DNA from: Ectobius pallidus
Taxonomy: Eukaryota > Arthropoda > Insecta > Blattodea > Ectobiidae
Direction: 5' to 3'
DNA: 64,000 nt
Assembly (NCBI GenBank): GCA_964059195.1
Contig: CAXKWD010000009.1
Span: 149,601,890 to 149,665,889, forward strand
Below the pieces are notes generated by a model. It was not told where the DNA came from, did no database searches, and saw only the letters and a program-made list of their open reading frames with translations. Made by a program: the position numbers and the translations under genes. This document shows, piece after piece, positions 21,910 through 32,344 of the stretch; the stretch's first letter is position 1; every line of letters begins with the position of its first letter.

Positions 21910-23825
21910 CTATTGTTTCGAATACAAATGGTATCTGAGTATTCTTACAGAAAACTTTAAAGCCTGTAAGGCAATTTCTTTATAGAGCGATGTTGGAACT
22001 CCCAGATCTTGAAGTAGAGTGTCACACTTTAGAGGGATAGTGCCTCTTGCGCCCACCATTATGCCTCGTACTTCAATGTCTTCTAAATTATACTTTTCCG
22101 TATAAAAGGGCACTGTTGGTTCATATATTTCCTGTTTCTCTAAGTGCACTTCATGAGGTTGGTAGATATGAGTCTCAAATCTTATAGTAGGATCCAAGAT
22201 GTATCCTTTACTATCGCCTGGTTTCATGGCGATAATGTCGATTCTCCTACAGCTGCCATTAGTGGCAAGACCGTGAATCTCTTCAAAGACATTGAAGCCA
22301 TTACTTCGGAGGGCACCGGCAATAGTCGATCTTATGGTGTGGTGTCTAGTATTGCGCAGTGCTTCGCTAAACGGGCAAAAGTCAAGGACGTGAGGCAAAG
22401 TTTCAATCTCGTTGCATCTTCTGGAACGGTTTCCGTCCCGACTTCTACCCGGAACAGCACGCACTGCTGCTGTGTTGGCTAACATTTTCAGAGCCTCCTT
22501 CCATTCGGATGAAGACAGGCCAGAATGCTTTACTATCCATCTGTTGGCAGGAGGATATTCTTTATAGAGACAAACGCCTTTGCCTTTATGACTCAGACTG
22601 CACCAGTTTTTATATTCCTCATCCTGAAGAAAATGCCTGATTTTTTTTCTATCAAAAAATCCACGACGATCTTTCAGCAACTCAGATGTAGAGACATTCA
22701 GTTTGTTCATGCATCTTGACAAGTCATCATCAAGATTCCTTGTTTGTAAAATGTGTTCATTTTCTGAATTGATCAGGATGTTTATTCTATTTATTCCTTG
22801 AAGGAAAACTTCCCAGTTGGCTCGAAATAATCCAAGGCCCTTCATTTGCCTATTACTGTATAGCATTGAATCGGGAATATCCGTAGGAAGGCACAATATT
22901 TGTTTTAATGTAGATTTTATCATTTTGTCTGTGCCTAACAAAAATCTTTCAGGTTAAAGATGGACAAATCACAGAGTTCAATACTTGGAACTTCTGAGTA
23001 GAATTTAACCAAGGACTAGACGACAGTGTATCCAGCTTCTCCTGGAGGTCAGTCAATACTTTTTTTACCATCTAGAACGATGTCATCGGAAAAATTTACC
23101 CCTAAATATTTTATACATTCTTTGTTAGAAATGCAACGAATATTAATATCGGAGGAAAGCCTGAACTCTTCATGAACTATTTTACCACCGACTATATTTA
23201 TCGCTACAGACTTTTGAAGATTGATATCTAAACCAATTTCTTAAAATCTCTGAAGCGCCATCCATGTTAGTTCTTTGGCAGACGACATTCCATTACCAAT
23301 CAGAACAGTATCGTCAGCAAAACCTAGAATGGTTAGGGGTTCTAATCCATCATCTAGTCGATATCCATAATGATCTAAAATTTCCTTTTCACTTAGTTCG
23401 TGAAATATATGGTCTGTGGAAATATTATATAATGTCGGTGATAAGGGAGATCCTTGCATAACTCCACGAAGGAATTTGATTGGCTGCGTCTTCTTAAATC
23501 TGCTTTCCACTTGTGTAGTGTTATTTTCCTGTAGATTGCATATAAGATCAGATAGTTTATTCGGAGCCATTGATGATGCTAATGTTTTACGCAAATGACT
23601 GTGTCCTACATTGTCAAATGCTTTAGTGATGTCAAGGAAAACAATGGTGCAATCTTTCTTTAAAACTTTCGAAGAAAGCAGAATAGAACGCAGTAGTGAT
23701 GTATTGATTGTCGTGCCTGGTGATTTGGTGAAACCCCTTTGATGTTCGCTAAATGATACAAAGCATCTGAGTCTGGCATCTAAAGCACGTTCTATCACCC
23801 TTCTCAGGACACTGCATATGCTAGT
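21910..23825 (-). pseudogene. R2-clade retrotransposon ORF, 5'-truncated and frameshifted
   Basis: The minus strand holds the RT part first (23,798-23,241). RT features are IVFLDITKAFDNVGH, GVMQGSPLSPTLYN and GFADDTVLIGN with the catalytic aspartates. After a frame change and stops (about 23,240-22,940) comes a 343-codon frame (22,941-21,910). This has the zinc knuckle with ETLPHVLDFCPF...RNTRHH and then the restriction-like endonuclease region (RRIDIIA, ILDPTIRFE, YEPTVPF, GARGTI). The order RT, CCHC, C-terminal endonuclease defines the R2 clade. The N-terminal zinc-finger/Myb part is missing. No 28S rDNA flanks it, so it is a dispersed dead copy or belongs to a non-rDNA lineage. Confidence 0.8.
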
Positions 23826-23870
23826 TTGACAAGTCTGACACGTTAAAGATAAATAATACCTGAATATATA

Positions 23871-24440
23871 CAGGAGAAAACTTTCAAGTGTGAGGTTTCT
23901 AATAAAACATTTCCTAAAAAAATCATCTACTTATTCATACATGAGAGAGAATTCAATTCAATTCATTTATTACCAACCATCCTGATCTAAATAGCTTAAA
24001 CAACAAACAATTTAGGTCTAAATTTAGAAAATCTATATAATTATTACTTTTGTTTTCTACTATTACTGTTATAATATTTTTCATATTAAACTATAAAATT
24101 TGGATAGAACTTAATTTCTTTGTTTTTATTTTCTATTACCTCGTACCTTTGTATTGTAAACAGAACGTGTTCTAAACTTTTATACATAATATTTTGTCAT
24201 GCTTCTCCAAATTATGTATTGTTTTAAGTAATTATTTAGTATAAGTTTTTCTAATATATTGAACTGAACCACCCCCGAACACAAGCTCTGCTTCTTCGGG
24301 TGGTATATCAACTTTTGTATGTATTTTTCGTGTAATTTGGAACAATAAATTGTAATTGTAATTTTCCATGTCTGTAACAAAACTTTTTCTCTTAGAAATT
24401 ATATTAAAAGACACATCTTAATCCAGAAAAGGGAGGAAAC
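23871..24440 (+). pseudogene. Fourth zinc-finger gene relic, split by an insertion
   Basis: At 23,871-23,950 the plus strand reads QEKTFKCEVSNKTFPKK, a finger with its second Cys turned to Ser, ending in HERE. At about 24,366-24,435 it reads HVCNKTFSLRNYIKRHIL, close to the last finger of copies A-C (KVFSLRSNLKRHLLTH). Between them sits about 415 bp beginning GAATTCAATTCAATTC, the 3' tail type of the CR1/L2-like element, in minus orientation. Only two fingers of this paralogue survive next to the R2-clade element. Confidence 0.55.
23950..24365 (-). mobile_element. Short 3' end of a non-LTR element with AATTC-repeat tail
   Basis: It starts with tandem GAATT units followed by TTTATT, the reverse complement of an AATAAA plus (AATTC)n tail like that at 15,636-15,662. 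It interrupts a zinc-finger relic. No ORF is recognisable, as expected for a strongly 5'-truncated copy. Confidence 0.45.
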
Positions 24441-25200
24441 AACAATAGCTAATATTAGAATTAAAATTTAGATAACTTAATACTATTTGATGAGAACACT
24501 ATGTCCTCGACATTACAATTTCCTTTTCTGGAACTGATTAAATATACTTACTTTTGTTAAAGGTCGAATTAGTAGTTTTTACCCTTAATCAATTCGTTTT
24601 TATTACTCATAAAACACGCCAGCCATGTTATGGTTCTGAGCGAAGCAGGATGCCAACTGTCTTTCTTGCAATAAGGTAGAAATAGCAGGTAGATTATGAT
24701 AGTGGCGGTTAGGTTAGGTTTGGTTGGTTAAAAGTGGCAAAGGGACCCTCCCGAAATCAAAACCTAAAATTCTATTCAAGTTATTTAAGCTCCATTTTGT
24801 TAATTATTAACCCTTAGGCCTATTGTTAAATTTCTTAACAATCTAATACATTGTATTCTTTTTTTACTTCAATTACAGTCGAACCTCCACACAACGAAGA
24901 TCTATATAACGTTAAACCCGCATAAGCGATATTTTTCTATGGTCCCGACAAATTTCCTATCTTAATAACGTTATTTGTCCCTCGTTACAGCGATTAAGGT
25001 AGTTCGTGAGCACCCACTCTCATGTTACCATAAAACTGTTTTGGGGATGAAATTAAACAGAAAGCAATATCACTTTCATACTTCCCTCGACAAATACCTG
25101 CGATATAATCATATACACATTACCATACCTCGTATTGTTTTCTCTATGTCTAGGGTAGAGAAAGTTATGTGGCTGCATTATTTTCGTGGATTTCATTCTG
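24440..25200. other. AT-rich DNA with a Tigger-like end at 24,876-25,012
   Basis: Nothing coding is seen. At 24,876 a sequence starting CAGTCGAACCTCC after TA resembles a Tigger/pogo terminal repeat. The 24,830-25,012 segment, flank included, recurs inverted at 32,055-32,220. These are therefore two pieces of one larger repeat and not independent insertions. Confidence 0.5.
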
Positions 25201-25537
25201 TAATATTTATTTATAACATGAATTATATTGATAACTTCTCTTATTTGTCAAACTTGCATTTCATTTTTTTCCAAACCCATCTGATAACACTGGCAACAAT
25301 ATGTTCTGTGTTTTGGATTTGATAATTCTGTGTAAAAAGGGATTAAGTATACTAAAAATCATTTGATTTTTGACATTTAAAATAAAAATTTTGCCAAATC
25401 CTTTCTTAGTGAGCACCTACATTATGAAACGAAGGTACTGCCAAAATTCCAAGTCTCTACCTGTTATAGTTTAGGCTGTACGTTGATTCTCTGTCAGTCA
25501 TTCAGTCAGGACAAAGCCTCTTATATATAGAGAGATT
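25200..25537 (+). repeat. Dispersed repeat (TGAAACGAAGGTACTG family), copy 1
   Basis: The stretch with GTGAGCACCTACATTATGAA, CCAAGTCTCTACCTGTTATA and GATTCTCTGTCAGTC is found again at 50,340-50,600 and inverted at 49,150-49,330. It is noncoding. Confidence 0.6.
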
Positions 25538-25625
25538 ATCCTGCCGCTTGTATTATATGGATGTGAGACATGGCCCCTGACATACTCTGAGAGTGTTCGA
25601 AAACAGGGGGCTTTGGAAAATATTC
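25538..25625 (+). pseudogene. Non-LTR RT fragment with YGCETW motif
   Basis: The plus strand reads ILPLVLYGCETWPLTYSESV, the conserved post-RT 'YGCETW' segment of insect non-LTR elements. The fragment is cut by the SINE that follows directly. A more complete relative on the minus strand lies at 43,440-43,640. Confidence 0.55.
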
Positions 25626-26060
25626 AGACTGTGGCTCTGGGGTTGCGTTCGCTTCTCTCACACAGAGGGGCCCGGGTTCGATTCCTCGTCAGGAGAAGTT
25701 ACCTGGGCGAGGATTTTTCCCCGTGGTTTTACTTCACTTGTGAGACAAATGTCAGGTAACTTTAGGCCCTTGCGGTCTCCTGATATCATCTCTCCGTCAT
25801 TATCATCTTCATCCAATCTTCGCATTGTTCGGAGTGAGTGTGTGTGTGTGAATGGTGTGTCTCGTCCTATGTGTTCGTGTTGTCTCGGAGGTTGCCCCGG
25901 CATTGGGCTGATCACTCAGGGTGGCCCTTGTCTGGTCAAAAAAGTAAGTCTTTGATATGTGATCCATAGTTAATTCCTCTCCCGACAGGTCGTGGCCCGG
26001 TAAGGCCCGGGCGGCGCGGGTTGCATAAAGGCCCCTACAAGGGAGAGGTAAAACTACGAA
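25626..26060 (+). mobile_element. tRNA-derived SINE, family 1
   Basis: The head has a pol III A-box-like GTGGCTCTGGGGT and a clear B box GGTTCGATTCC (about 25,675). A long body follows, with CTGGGCGAGGATTTTTCCCC and GGTCGTGGCCCGGTAAGGCC, and the end is A-rich (AAAGAGAAAAAAAGAA). A second copy in minus orientation lies at 39,432-39,862. The insertion interrupts the RT fragment to its left. Confidence 0.8.
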
Positions 26061-26441
26061 AGAGAAAAAAAGAATTTATTCACTAGGGCCTACTAGCCGG
26101 ATAGGAGAGACTCGTTGCTATAGCTGCAGTTATTTCATTATAGAGAGCACTTAGTTGAAATGGCGTCACCTCTTTCATCCCCTAACGCAATTACTGGTCC
26201 CCGTGAAAGCAGGGACATTTCAGTATTTCTTTCCTCACTTTACTATATCACTAGAGAAGGGTTTATGGCTGCTACTCCGATACTATAAGAAAATGTACCA
26301 AGTGTCTATCATAATTTTATCATTTGACTTTCACCACACCTACGTGCACTTGTTTTTATGTAATTTCACTAGGACTGAACACTGAAACATCTTCATATGT
26401 GTAGCTTCTTTAATTAAAAAAACACACAGCAATTGTGTATA
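26061..26441. other. Intergenic, no feature recognised
   Basis: A 76-codon plus-strand frame has no domain. It holds the phrase CACCACACCTACGTGCACTTG, which appears reversed near 41,465, so this is repeat-derived. Confidence 0.4.
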
Positions 26442-26971
26442 CAGGGTGTTAATGAATAACACCGAAATATTTTACCTGTGGTATAGAGGGGACATAGACA
26501 AGCAACTTTTATTAGGAGATTTTTGCTCTATGACGTAAAATGTGTATGTTACAGTGCATTAAAGTCATTACAATTTGGTGCTCATAAGTCAATAATGAAG
26601 CGAAATAGAGTTAAAATTTTCATTAAATTGACTTCTTAGTGATCGATAAAAACCTGATTCTTAATCATTCATGAATAGCTATATGATAATTTAGTGTTTC
26701 CATAATCTGCAAAATTTACAGACTAATCACATGACTGGTCGCCACTGCATTAGTTTAAATTTATTCATAACTCCAGTGTTAAGAACGAAGTTCATTTGTT
26801 TTGCATTTTTTTTTCAAATGTTAGAAGTCAGTGGCGGCCATGCCCTGGGATATTTTATGCTGTAACAGGAAAAATTGAATCCATAGAGTAAATATCTACT
26901 AATAAAACACGATTGTCTATGTCCCCTCTATGCAGAGGTAAAATATTTCGGTGTTATTCATTAACACACTG
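26442..26971. mobile_element. Complete MITE with ~90-bp TIRs and TATA duplication
   Basis: The left end CAGGGTGTTAATGAATAACA and the right end GTTATTCATTAACACACTG are inverted copies. The TIR similarity goes on for about 90 bp through ATATTTTACCT and GAGGGGACATAGACAA. TATA (or TA) flanks both ends. It has 530 bp and no coding capacity. The sister copy is at 50,603-51,143; partial copies are at 16,595-16,769, 32,345-32,528 and 48,310-48,354. The superfamily is not certain; a TA target suggests Tc1/mariner-like mobilisation. Confidence 0.85.
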
Positions 26972-27739
26972 TATATGGTATGGGTAGAGGAAGTAAAAGG
27001 GGAGAAATCTCTTAAAAATTAAATTTCACCATTTTTATACCTTTACTTGTCCCTTCTAGTATTTTAGAAGGCTTACCTGAACGGGATGGGGACATAGTAT
27101 GAAGAACTCTCTTCCTGTAGTTTCAGTCGATATACTTCAATAATGACAGAAATTATACAGGGTGTGAAGAAAGGATCAGTGAACAGATAAACGATTTATA
27201 ATGATGTATTTTGTCAATAAAACAATTAATATGAACACTGGGGAGCTATGCGATGTAATGACCACACACACAGACACACCGTCCATCTCAAGTTGCTGAT
27301 TGGCATGATAACAATTATATCGAGTCTGAGTGGTATTCGGCTAGATAATTCCAACCGAAGAAAAGAAGTACATTTTGATATTCTTTGACCCATTCATAGC
27401 TGCATTTATATTATTAATGTAGGCAAATGAAATAGCCAGTGGATTGTAAGATTGAAATAGATATTGCGATACAAATGCCGTAAGCAGTGCATACGGATCG
27501 AGAAAAGAGTTTTTTTCAAAATCCGAGAGCCATAATGCGCTTACTGCAAGAGTATTGCATGCTATTTATTGCACGATGATTATTTGTATAAATTTATTTA
27601 TATTAATTGATATATTAGCTGAAAATATTATGTATATACTCTATTGAAGATGGATGTTATATATCAGAAAGTGATTCGCATGTGTTTATTGTTATGGGAA
27701 CCGAATATTAGTCCTGTTAAAGTCGCAACAAGCTGGGGG

Positions 27740-28640
27740 GGCTATAGGAGCGAATTTATCTGATGAAACTCGTCAATTCGAGTTGAATTTATTAAGACTA
27801 TTAAATGAACAAAAATGTAACGGATTATACAAATAATAATTACTTTCGTGCTTTGTTGTATAAAAACAAAGCTAACAGCTGCGAGATCACGGCATACTAT
27901 GAATCAATCATCCATGAATCAACTCGAGTTACCATGTTGTGACCAATGTTACCAATGGTGCATATAAGACATTGTTAACTTCATTCAGGTAAGCTAACAG
28001 CAGAACAGAATAAAAGCACACGAACTGGCTTCCACTGAATCGAAATTGTGTTTTTAATCGATTTACATTTCTATTATTTCAATTTCCAAACAAGTTAAGT
28101 TGTACAAAATAATATGTTTTCGTTCTGCTTAACGGCAGCATGTGACATCAATCATGGCACATTGGTGTTAACATGTCCAGTAGCTGACGATTTTATCAGG
28201 TAAAATCCCATCATATTAATAGGAAGCATTTTATAACATAAACAATCGTGACTGGTCTATATCCGAGGAATTGCTGAACGTTATTGGTCAATATCAAACA
28301 CCTGGCGTATGAGTGGAATAGTCTACTTAAAATCGTCACACCAAAAGGCCTAGGAGTAGATTCGGATGGAGAAAAATATTGTGACATCCATATATTCCCT
28401 TAAGTTAATCATTAAACAAATTTATTCGCCCCCTTTCTCTAAGGGTTGCAGTAATATAAAATAAGTTTTCAGACAAAAGAATCTGGTTATATTTAGAAGA
28501 TTTAGAACAATTATGACGGGTCTAGATATTGTGTAACTATTTTTGATTCAGAGGGCGCCAAAACATGCACTGTTCTAAAGAGTTTCTTTAGGTGAAACAT
28601 GTATGGAACTGATTTCTTTCCTGAGCTCTGAAATTTAGTT
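27740..28640 (+). repeat. Dispersed ~0.9-kb repeat, copy 2
   Basis: This is the counterpart of 17,530-18,420 inside unit 2, nearly identical to it. Surrounding DNA from 26,972 to 29,125 has no gene that I can recognise. Confidence 0.7.
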
Positions 28641-29125
28641 TTTGGTATGTTAGTTAAACGTGCCCAACATCATTCATGTATTGATCTTACAGACGAAATA
28701 AATGTAATATAATCTAATTTATAATCATCATATGGGATTACCAAAATTGTCAGCTTGTAAAAATTAAAATTGCAAAATTTTAGCATACACTTTATTACAT
28801 GTAGGTTAACCATGTTTCATAATATTAGGGTTTTAGATTGATAAACAAAAGCAGTACCGTATGTACTATCTGCAAATTAAAGAATCACTTTACAGCATCA
28901 CAGGTAGCATATCTAAACTATAATATTAATATTAACAATAATCTTTTTCAGTGATGCTTTATTGCGATTTGAGTAAACGTTATCGTAGTGGTTATAGTTT
29001 TACAATGTCCAATAACATCTTGTTCGATGCTTTATATCTGCCAATCAAGTTTACATTCCTTGTGTGGGGATGATGTCTTTTAATAAAACATCCCCTTTTT
29101 GTTACAGATATCAAACTAAAAAAAC

Positions 29126-30355
29126 TCACTCTCCTGTATGGGTAAGCAAATGTCTTTTGAGATTACTTCTTAGAGAAAGTACTTTGTTGCAAATATCACA
29201 CTTGAAAGGTTTCTTTCCTGTGTGGGTAAGCAAATGAGTCTTGAGAGTACTACTTTGAGAAAATGTTTTGTTACATAAATCACACTGGTAAGGTTTCTGT
29301 CCTGTATGGGTAAGCAGATGACTTTTGATATTACTTATACGAGCAAATGCTTTGTTACAAATATCACATTTCAAAGGCTTCTCTCCAGTATGGATAAATA
29401 AATGACTTTTGAGAGTACCTACACGAGCAAATGCTTTGTTACATGTATCACACTTGAAAGGTTTCTCTCCTGTGTGCGTACGCAAATGATTTTTGAGATT
29501 ACCACTTATAGCGAATGTTTTGTTACAGACATCACACTTAAAACCTTTCTGTCCTGTATGGGCAAGGAGGTGAATTTTGAGACTTTTTCTAGAAGAAAAT
29601 GACCTGTTACAGGCATCACACTGGAATGGTTTCTCTCCTGTATGGGTAAGCAGATGACCTTTGAGATGACCTTTCTGAAAGAATTTCTTGTTGCAAACAT
29701 CACAGCTGAAAGCTCTTTCTCCCGTATGTGTAAGAAAATGATTCTTGAGAGTACCATTTTGAGAAAATGTTTTGCTACATACATCACACTGGAAAGGTTT
29801 CTCTCCTGTATGGGTAAGTTTGTGAGTTTTGAGCTGAGCTTTTTGAGTAAATGCTCTTTTACAGACATCACACTTAAAAGCTTTCACTCCTGTATGGGTA
29901 AGCAGATGATTCTTGAGAGTACAACTTTGAGAAAAAATTTTGTTACACACATCACACTTGAAAACTTTTCTTCCTTTCTTAGTAGACAGACGACTTTTGA
30001 GATTATGTCTTTGAGAATTTACCTCGTTCTCCGTTTTAGGTTTGAACGTCTGTACCAAATCAACGGTCACATGTTCACTCTCTTGTTTTACAGTAAGCGC
30101 AAGACTGTCATTATTTTCCTCAGATGTTTCCGGAATTTCGCCGCACGATGTCGGTTTCTCTGACCTTGGAACTTTGGGTATTAATGCTTCATAAGGGTCT
30201 ATATTCTCGGTTTTAATCTGACATGTCTTAATCGTGTTGAAAGTTATAGGTATAGCCTCACACTTAACGGCATGTTTAAGTTGTACACATTTCGATGGGG
30301 ATCCTTCTTGTTTTATTTCTGCTTTATCACAATGCGATGGCTCTACATTCTCCAT
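29126..30355 (-). CDS. C2H2 zinc-finger protein, copy C (10 fingers)
   Basis: The 409-residue product starts at MENVE. The N-terminal domain (about residues 1-130) is nearly that of copy B, with IKQE, VKCE, IKTE and VKQE sumoylation-type motifs. Ten fingers follow. Finger 3 is complete here (SQNGTLKNHFLTH), so the broken finger 3 of copy B is a derived deletion. Finger 8 (ARISNIKSHLLTH) differs from its partner in B, and the extra AHRDNLKKH finger is absent. Most linkers are TGEKP/TGQKP type; finger 1 has TGVKA. It ends at HTGE, stop. Probably a sequence-specific transcriptional regulator; no partner or target can be read from the sequence. Confidence 0.87.
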   Translation of the reverse strand: MENVEPSHCDKAEIKQEGSPSKCVQLKHAVKCEAIPITFNTIKTCQIKTENIDPYEALIPKVPRSEKPTSCGEIPETSEENNDSLALTVKQESEHVTVDLVQTFKPKTENEVNSQRHNLKSRLSTKKGRKVFKCDVCNKIFSQSCTLKNHLLTHTGVKAFKCDVCKRAFTQKAQLKTHKLTHTGEKPFQCDVCSKTFSQNGTLKNHFLTHTGERAFSCDVCNKKFFQKGHLKGHLLTHTGEKPFQCDACNRSFSSRKSLKIHLLAHTGQKGFKCDVCNKTFAISGNLKNHLRTHTGEKPFKCDTCNKAFARVGTLKSHLFIHTGEKPLKCDICNKAFARISNIKSHLLTHTGQKPYQCDLCNKTFSQSSTLKTHLLTHTGKKPFKCDICNKVLSLRSNLKRHLLTHTGE

Positions 30356-30660
30356 TATGTGAGGTGTTGATCTAGATACAGATTTACTTCAAATCCACTC
30401 ACAGGACTTTTAATACTACACTTACGTCACTTATGGCAGCGGTCATTGCCTTTCAATTACTACCTACACTACTTATTAGGTTTCAATAAAGCTTAAGGTT
30501 TATAGTCTAACCTTTTCTACCAAATGCAATATTCTTATAAATCCTGAATATCTATGTGTCACTCCATTCTTCTGTTTTGTGGATCCAGTCACTGAGGAAT
30601 GTTGTTATGTACCGCCATTTTCGAACGTTTTAAATTTTTGTTATTCTATATCATTCTCAA
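30356..30660 (-). promoter_or_regulatory. Conserved upstream block of zinc-finger copy C
   Basis: On the minus strand it carries the same CRE-like GTGACGTAAG (30,421-30,430) and AAAATGGCGG (about 30,615) landmarks as copies A and B. It is nearly identical to the copy B block, with a 3-bp insertion near 30,602. Confidence 0.45.
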
Positions 30661-31829
30661 AGCTTTCGATACTAAAATAAAATATTTGCATTTTTTTCGT
30701 GCCTGATACTATGATTTTCTCTATCCTCAAATAATTGTGCTATTTTTTCTTGCTTCTCACCACTATCTATGAAAACGGGGGGGGGGGCACCCCCCAGCTT
30801 CGTGAAAAGTAACCCCCTTACAAATGATGGAATATCGATCTATTTATTATCTCCATTCATAAGGTCAAAGGCGGGTTGGGAACGACCCAAAGCACGTAGG
30901 CCACATCTGCAGGCCCATTGTGCCAACCCCTTGGGAATGTTATGATTGGCATGCCCAAAGGCCCCCGAAGCAGATTCCACCGCGAGCCCCCATGGAACTC
31001 CCCACATCCAGCTGGAACCAGAAGCCACACCACGTGCACCACATCCCCAGGGTTCCTCATGTAGAGAGCCCCCAGGTGTGCAGCACACCACCAGCAACCA
31101 CATGACCACAAGCCACAGGAGATGTGGCCCGAAAGCCAGGAAAGGAAAAAGGATGATAATAGGGGGAGTTTGAAGGTGAAATGGAGAGTGTTGGGGGAAA
31201 CGGGAGGATCCCCGAGAAATACCACCAAATGCCACGGCTTCGTCCACCACGATTGACACTCCCGCCAGCCTCGGGATTTGATAAATAATGGAATAACAGC
31301 AGGACTACTCTGAAACTTCTCCCCAAGGAAAAAGTACTATAACATAAAACTCATACGTCAATTGAAAAATGCATTAATAATGAGGATGCTTTTATATGAC
31401 ATATACATAATTGATTACAGACCATAGGCCTATTCTAACATAGAGGGAGGGGAAGTATTGAATATGTAGTAGTTGTAGCCTACATAGGCCTCATATGATA
31501 AAAAGCCAAATGTTCGGGGGCAGAAAGTACGTTGCACCAGAGTTGTCTATCTTCTTCTGCCACGAACCTTCTTCCCATTTATCATCCCTTCTATGGCATC
31601 CTTCAGCAGACAATTTCTTCTTAGCCAATGTCCCATTCAATTTCTTTTCCTCTTTCAGATGATTTCCAATAAAACTCTTCTTTCTCCCACTCTGTCCAGC
31701 ACATCTTTATCTTTAACTTTATCTGTCCGTGGTGTTCGCTCTATTCTTCTCCATATCCACATCTCAAATGCTTCCAGTCTTTTTTTCCTCATTCCGCCGT
31801 AATGTCCAAGTTAATTTTGCAACAGTTTT
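30661..31829. other. Noncoding part of unit 2
   Basis: It mirrors 20,511-21,668, including a longer G10 run at about 30,777 before CACCCCCC. Overlapping open frames in the GC-rich stretch contain indels relative to unit 1, which argues against coding. Confidence 0.5.
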
Positions 31830-32229
31830 CAACCCCAGAGCCACAGTGAATAAATAATAATAATAATGTAAAATAATAATTGAATAAAAAACGCAATAAA
31901 TAAATATATTATTAGAGCCCTTATTAAAAGCAAAATAAAACAGTAAAATAAGCCGCAAAATAAAAACTAAAATAAAAAAAGAGGTTTCATTCTTATTGAC
32001 GGCTGGTAAACAAATTTCACTTCGAAATATGTATCGTTGTAAAAGGGGGTTCACGAACTACCTTAATCGCTGTAACGAGGGACAAATAACGTTATTAAGA
32101 TAGGAAATTTGCCGGAACCATAGAAAAATATCGCTTAATGCGGGTTTATGGTTATATCGGTCTTCGTTGTATGGAGGTTCGACTGTAATTGAAGTAAAAA
32201 AAGAATACAATGTATTTATTACCAACCAT
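31830..32229 (-). mobile_element. Insert in unit 2 with a Tigger-like terminal fragment
   Basis: About 400 bp are absent from unit 1, where only CACCTCGCT stands in their place. The right part (32,055-32,220) is the reverse complement of 24,830-25,012 and ends GAGGTTCGACTG before TA, a Tigger/pogo-like terminus. The left part is an AATAAT-rich stretch. Confidence 0.5.
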
Positions 32230-32344
32230 CCACAGAAATTTCAATCACGCACTCTGCATAATAACCACTCACATGACTTTCTCTACCTTGAGCATATGTT
32301 TGGCTTTACGTAAAAAAATTAGCTTTTCACAATTTTTTCAAGAC

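Larger units (their letters stand above)
26793..32305. repeat. Segmental duplication unit 2 (contains zinc-finger copy C)
   Basis: This is the direct repeat of 16,595-21,747. Unit 2 still carries the complete MITE to its left. It has about 400 bp at 31,830-32,229 that unit 1 lacks; that insert includes the inverted Tigger-like fragment. A truncated third unit (MITE end plus about 450 bp) follows at 32,345-32,995, so the locus is a small tandem array. Confidence 0.9.

Noticed and set aside
24712..24730. TTAGGTTAGG, resembling the insect telomere repeat
   Set aside because: Only two units; too short for an interstitial telomeric array.
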